From Planococcus sp. (in: firmicutes) (GTDB taxonomy: Bacteria > Bacillota > Bacilli > Bacillales_A > Planococcaceae), in NCBI GenBank assembly GCA_030147225.1, contig JASLAI010000389.1:1-9110 (forward strand): 9,110 nucleotides of DNA, read 5' to 3'. The position numbers and the translations under genes were made by a program. Of the stretch, positions 6,021-9,110 are shown piece by piece; position 1 is the stretch's first letter, and every line of letters begins with the position of its first letter. The notes beneath the pieces are model-generated. The model saw only the letters and a list, made by a program, of their open reading frames with translations. It ran no database searches and was not told the DNA's origin.

Positions 6021-7034
6021 ATGGTGAAAGAATTTGAAAAAGAAGTCATGCAGGCAATGGATAAGATGTTTGAAAACGAAATGAAAAAAGTCAATGATGC
6101 ACTTGAGCAGGATCTTTTAATTTCTTTAATTGGTGAAGTAAATGCCGGCAAATCATCCACTGTCAATAAAATCATTGGGGAGGATATTGCCAGCACCAAC
6201 CCGATGCCAGGGGAAACAGTCAGTGTGGATCCTTATAATATCCGTGGACTTGAAAATATTAAGTTTATGGATACTCCAGGATTAAATGACCCGAACGATG
6301 AAAATCCTAAAAAAACCTTGGAGTTTGTCCAGAAATCCGATGTCGTGCTGTTTTTCCTGAATGCCGCAGGCACCGTATTTTCCGAAAGTGAAAAAGAAAA
6401 GTTCAATGAAATCGAAAAACACAATAAGGACATTTTGATTGTTCTTAATAAGATCGATGCTGCTGAGAATATTCCATCCATCGTTCAATTCGTCAAGGAG
6501 CATACAGCTCATAAATACAAAGTCATTCCAATTTCTTCAAAAACAGAAGAAAATTTGGATACCCTGAAGAAGGAAATCCTTTTTTTGCTCGAAAAGAAGG
6601 GTAAGGATCTACTCTTCGCCAAAAGCATGAAGGAAAAATCCTCTGCCGCTACACGTTGGATTGTCGGTGCCGGCATTTCAGCCGGTGTCATCGGTGCTTC
6701 GCCAATCCCAGGTTCTGATGTATTGCCTTTGACAACCCTTCAGGCCGGGTTGATCATCAAATTATCGAATCTTTACGACAAACCTTTAACCAAAAAAGCG
6801 GCGAAAGATATGATTGTCGTCACCGCTACACAGACAATTGGGCATACCATCTACCGCCAGGCGCTGAAGTTCATTCCGGGAGCCGGTTCGATTATCGGTG
6901 GAACTGTCGCTTCATCGATGACATTAGCGCTTGGCTATGGCGTGAAATACGCTTATGAGAACAATATTGCCATAGACTACGATATGATCGGCGACTTGTT
7001 TGTAAAGTTGAAGGACCGTGACAAAAAAGCCTGA
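6021..7034 (+). CDS. GTPase with C-terminal DUF697-like membrane-associating region
   Basis: The 337-residue product is a P-loop GTPase of the Era/TrmE-like or dynamin-like class with a hydrophobic tail. A coiled, charged N-terminus (1-30) precedes G1 GEVNAGKSS (38-46), a G2 threonine near ETVSVDP (65-71), G3 DTPG (84-87), G4 NKID (143-146) and G5 SSK (172-174). Residues 205-310 hold two glycine-rich hydrophobic stretches, around GASPIPGSDVLPLTTLQAG and KFIPGAGSIIGGTVASS, typical of DUF697/YcjF-like tails thought to contact membranes. The start is supported by AAGGGGG (6005-6011). A terminator follows the stop, so it is probably monocistronic. Family members are linked to envelope or stress roles, but no function can be read from the sequence. 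The membrane contact is inferred. Confidence 0.88.
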   Translation: MVKEFEKEVMQAMDKMFENEMKKVNDALEQDLLISLIGEVNAGKSSTVNKIIGEDIASTNPMPGETVSVDPYNIRGLENIKFMDTPGLNDPNDENPKKTLEFVQKSDVVLFFLNAAGTVFSESEKEKFNEIEKHNKDILIVLNKIDAAENIPSIVQFVKEHTAHKYKVIPISSKTEENLDTLKKEILFLLEKKGKDLLFAKSMKEKSSAATRWIVGAGISAGVIGASPIPGSDVLPLTTLQAGLIIKLSNLYDKPLTKKAAKDMIVVTATQTIGHTIYRQALKFIPGAGSIIGGTVASSMTLALGYGVKYAYENNIAIDYDMIGDLFVKLKDRDKKA

Positions 7035-7043
7035 TGACTGCCG

Positions 7044-7074
7044 AACCGCCCTTCCATTCCGGAAGGGCGGTTTT
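7044..7074 (+). terminator. Rho-independent terminator after the GTPase gene
   Basis: A 12-bp perfect stem, AACCGCCCTTCC (7044-7055) with GGAAGGGCGGTT (7061-7072), encloses a 5-base loop and is followed by a short T run (7071-7074). The stem is strong but the T tract is short. Read on the minus strand, the hairpin is followed by only two T residues, so it favours the plus strand. Confidence 0.85.
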
Positions 7075-7137
7075 CAATTTACTTGCGTCTTTCGAATTTG
7101 TCATTTAACTTTAGAGAAAGATAGACGGAGGTGCGGG

Positions 7138-7818
7138 ATGAAGATATTGGTTGTAGAAGATAATCCGAGCGTTAGTTCCATGCTGGAACTGTTCTTTTCA
7201 AAAGAAGGGATTCAGGGGGAGTTTGCGGCTGACGGACTGGAAGGCTACCAAAAATACAAGGACGGCATATATGACCTGCTGATCCTCGACTGGATGCTTC
7301 CAGGAATGGATGGCATCGCACTGTGCCGCAAAATCCGGGAAGAAGGAAATGCGGTCCCCATTATCATGTTGACAGCCAAAGACAGCGAATCCGATCAGGT
7401 CATCGGATTTGAAATGGGAGCGGATGATTATGTCACCAAACCATTCAGTCCATTAACTTTGATGGCGCGCATCAAAGCGGTCACTCGGCGTACGCAGAAA
7501 GCGGAGCCCGCATCAGACCTTATTCAGACCGTTCATTTTACCGTTAACAAAGAAACAAGGGATATCCTGAAAGATGGAAAAGCAGTCGATAGCTTGACGC
7601 CCAAGGAATTCGATCTGCTGGTGTTTTTTCTGCAGCATCCGAAACAAGTATTCAGCCGGGAACAATTACTGGAACAGGTATGGGGCTATCAGTTTTATGG
7701 CGATGAGCGAACGGTAGACGTCCACATCAAGCGCCTCCGCAAAAAAGTAAATGGCGGGGACAAGCTATTCCATACAGTATGGGGAGTTGGCTATAAATTT
7801 GAAGAACACGCGGATTAA
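7138..7818 (+). CDS. OmpR-family response regulator
   Basis: This 226-residue two-component transcription factor has an N-terminal receiver domain (1-115) with acidic pocket Glu7-Asp8, phosphoacceptor Asp51 in LILDWMLPGMDG, Thr79 and Lys101 (TKPF). The C-terminal winged helix (about 150-224) contains LTPKEFDLL, the recognition helix near TVDVHIKRLRKK, and the wing GVGYKF. ATG 7138 has GGAGGTG (7127-7133); an in-frame ATG at 7018 lies inside the preceding gene and terminator and is rejected. The gene overlaps the downstream kinase by 20 bases, so the pair is co-transcribed and translationally linked. From memory the receiver resembles B. subtilis YclJ (MFF/LFF-KEG start, SDQVIGFEMGADDYVTKPFS), but this is a resemblance only and the regulon is unknown. 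A TTGTCA at 7098-7103 is a possible -35 without a clear -10. Confidence 0.95.
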   Translation: MKILVVEDNPSVSSMLELFFSKEGIQGEFAADGLEGYQKYKDGIYDLLILDWMLPGMDGIALCRKIREEGNAVPIIMLTAKDSESDQVIGFEMGADDYVTKPFSPLTLMARIKAVTRRTQKAEPASDLIQTVHFTVNKETRDILKDGKAVDSLTPKEFDLLVFFLQHPKQVFSREQLLEQVWGYQFYGDERTVDVHIKRLRKKVNGGDKLFHTVWGVGYKFEEHAD

Positions 7819-9110
7819 GTATTTCTATCAGCTGATTGCCAGCCATATGAGCATTTTGCTGATCGCTTTCCTGATTTTGAGTATTTTGTTTGTCCGCTAT
7901 GTGGATGATTTTGCTTATAACGAAAAAGCAAAAGAGCTTGAAAGTTATGGTGAACAAATCATTGATGAACTTGAACGGCCGCGTCCCGGGATGAACCTGC
8001 AATCCTATGTTTCGATTTTAGAATCTCAAAACATCAGTTTTATTGTTTTTGACCAGCAAAGCCGTATTTTGTACCCGGTGTCTGGCTCTTTTCCGCCTGT
8101 GGAACTCACGCAGGAAGAATGGAACATCATAGAGCAGGGAGAAACGCTTGTCGTCAATCGCGATGTGGAGCGATTCGAGTTCACGGTTACATTTGTGGCC
8201 ATGCCTTATTTCGAAAACAACCAATTAGCAGGCGGCGTCTTGCTTGCTTCGCCTGTCAGCGGCATTAGTGAAATGATTGCCGAATTGAATAAAACCTTGA
8301 TCACCACAATCTTAATTGCTTTAGCGATTGCGCTGTTATTCAGTTTATGGCTGTCGAAAATGCATGTCAGCCGAATTCAGCGGATGCGAAAAGCGACTTC
8401 CATGATTAGTGAAGGCCATTATGACGTCAATCTCCCAGAATCGAACTTTGATGAATTTGGTGACTTGGCACATGACTTCAATAAAATGGCTGCCAAACTC
8501 CAGCAATCGAATGAGGAGATCGACCGGCTTGAGAACCGGCGGCGCCAGTTCATGGCGGATGTCTCGCATGAGATGCGGACGCCTTTGACAACAATTGCGG
8601 GCATCATTGAAGGACTCCGGAACAATATGATTGAGGAAGGCCAACGGGAAAAAGGCATCCGTCTGGCAAGCGAAGAAACAAAGCGACTGATGCGCCTGGT
8701 TAATGAAAACCTGGATTACGAAAAAATCAGATCCAATCAAGTTGTGCTGGCAAAAGAAGAAATCGAAGCAGATGAACTTTTGGAGATTATCCAAGAACAG
8801 CTCTATCTCCAGGCGAAAGAGAAAGGGAATCGTATTGTCATTGAAACGAATCCTGGTGATATCATTTATGGAGATATGGATCGGTTGATTCAAATTTTGA
8901 TGAATATTGTTAAAAACGCTATTCAATTTACCGAAAACGGAATTATTTCTTTAGCTGCCCATTCGGAAGTAAATCACATGGTCATTACAGTGGAAGACAA
9001 TGGGGCAGGAATTGATGTTAAAGAAATCGATTTGATTTGGCGGCGTTTTTATAAGGCTGATCTGTCTCGTGGAAGCGGTCAGTTTGGACTGGGTTTATCG
9101 ATTGTCAGAC
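7799..9110 (+). CDS. Sensor histidine kinase, 3' end cut by window
   Basis: This is the membrane kinase partner of the preceding regulator; 437 codons are visible and the frame is still open at the edge. The order is a basic N-terminal tail, TM1 (about 12-33), an extracytoplasmic sensor region (34-165), TM2 (166-186) and a HAMP linker (about 187-240). The dimerisation/phosphoacceptor helix follows, with FMADVSHEMRTP holding His257. The HATPase domain has the N box around NIVKNAIQF (Asn373), G1 DNGAGI (from Asp400) and G2 GQFGLGLSIV at the edge. The likely start is TTG 7799, which keeps the basic tail and TM1 whole; GGGGAG (7781-7786) lies 12 bases ahead, rather far. The first ATG (7847) has no ribosome site and falls within TM1. 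The signal sensed is unknown. The usual remaining length would be only about 15-30 residues. Confidence 0.93.
   Translation, partial: MKNTRIKYFYQLIASHMSILLIAFLILSILFVRYVDDFAYNEKAKELESYGEQIIDELERPRPGMNLQSYVSILESQNISFIVFDQQSRILYPVSGSFPPVELTQEEWNIIEQGETLVVNRDVERFEFTVTFVAMPYFENNQLAGGVLLASPVSGISEMIAELNKTLITTILIALAIALLFSLWLSKMHVSRIQRMRKATSMISEGHYDVNLPESNFDEFGDLAHDFNKMAAKLQQSNEEIDRLENRRRQFMADVSHEMRTPLTTIAGIIEGLRNNMIEEGQREKGIRLASEETKRLMRLVNENLDYEKIRSNQVVLAKEEIEADELLEIIQEQLYLQAKEKGNRIVIETNPGDIIYGDMDRLIQILMNIVKNAIQFTENGIISLAAHSEVNHMVITVEDNGAGIDVKEIDLIWRRFYKADLSRGSGQFGLGLSIVR

Noticed and set aside
8345..8926. 193-codon minus-strand frame
   Set aside because: It lies wholly opposite the histidine kinase, whose domains read through without interruption, so it is a shadow frame.

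Overview
The window looks like chromosomal DNA of a low-to-medium G+C Gram-positive bacterium (Bacillota), probably a Bacillales member. A Planococcaceae relative such as Planococcus is a plausible guess but is not proven. The reasons are strong AGGAGG-type ribosome binding sites, an FMN riboswitch in front of a rib operon, an LTA-synthase-family enzyme, Bacillus-like OmpR/histidine-kinase signalling genes, and Rho-independent terminators with T tracts.

Layout. Bases 1-150 hold the presumed rib promoter and no recognised gene. Bases 147-373 are an FMN riboswitch (aptamer plus expression platform). Bases 380-646 are an unrecognised 88-codon frame lying exactly where ribD usually sits. Bases 647-2402 carry ribE, ribB and ribH, closed by a strong terminator at 2409-2437. 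A non-coding gap follows, then a histidine phosphatase (2693-3223). A flavodoxin-fold FMN oxidoreductase lies on the minus strand (3274-3897) with its own terminator between the two convergent genes. Divergent from it is an LTA-synthase-family membrane enzyme (4136-5956). Next come a GTPase with a DUF697-like C-terminal region (6021-7034), a terminator, an OmpR-type response regulator (7138-7818), and its histidine kinase, which overlaps it by 20 bases and runs off the window end (7799 onward).

How it works together. The rib operon encodes only the lower part of riboflavin synthesis: DHBP synthase, lumazine synthase and riboflavin synthase. RibD (deaminase/reductase) is absent, and the GTP cyclohydrolase II half normally fused to RibB in Bacillales RibBA is absent as well. 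The two missing activities are consecutive steps from GTP towards 5-amino-6-ribitylaminouracil, so they must be encoded elsewhere or be missing from the organism. The riboswitch appears to act on translation. A 13-bp hairpin buries the Shine-Dalgarno of the first frame, and its 5' arm can instead pair with the 3' strand of aptamer helix P1, which gives a clear two-state model.

The most noteworthy material is the rib locus: the inferred translational switch, the missing upper-pathway genes, and the odd 380-646 segment inserted between switch and ribE. The other genes look like ordinary chromosomal genes, and I saw no phage, insertion-sequence transposase or CRISPR.
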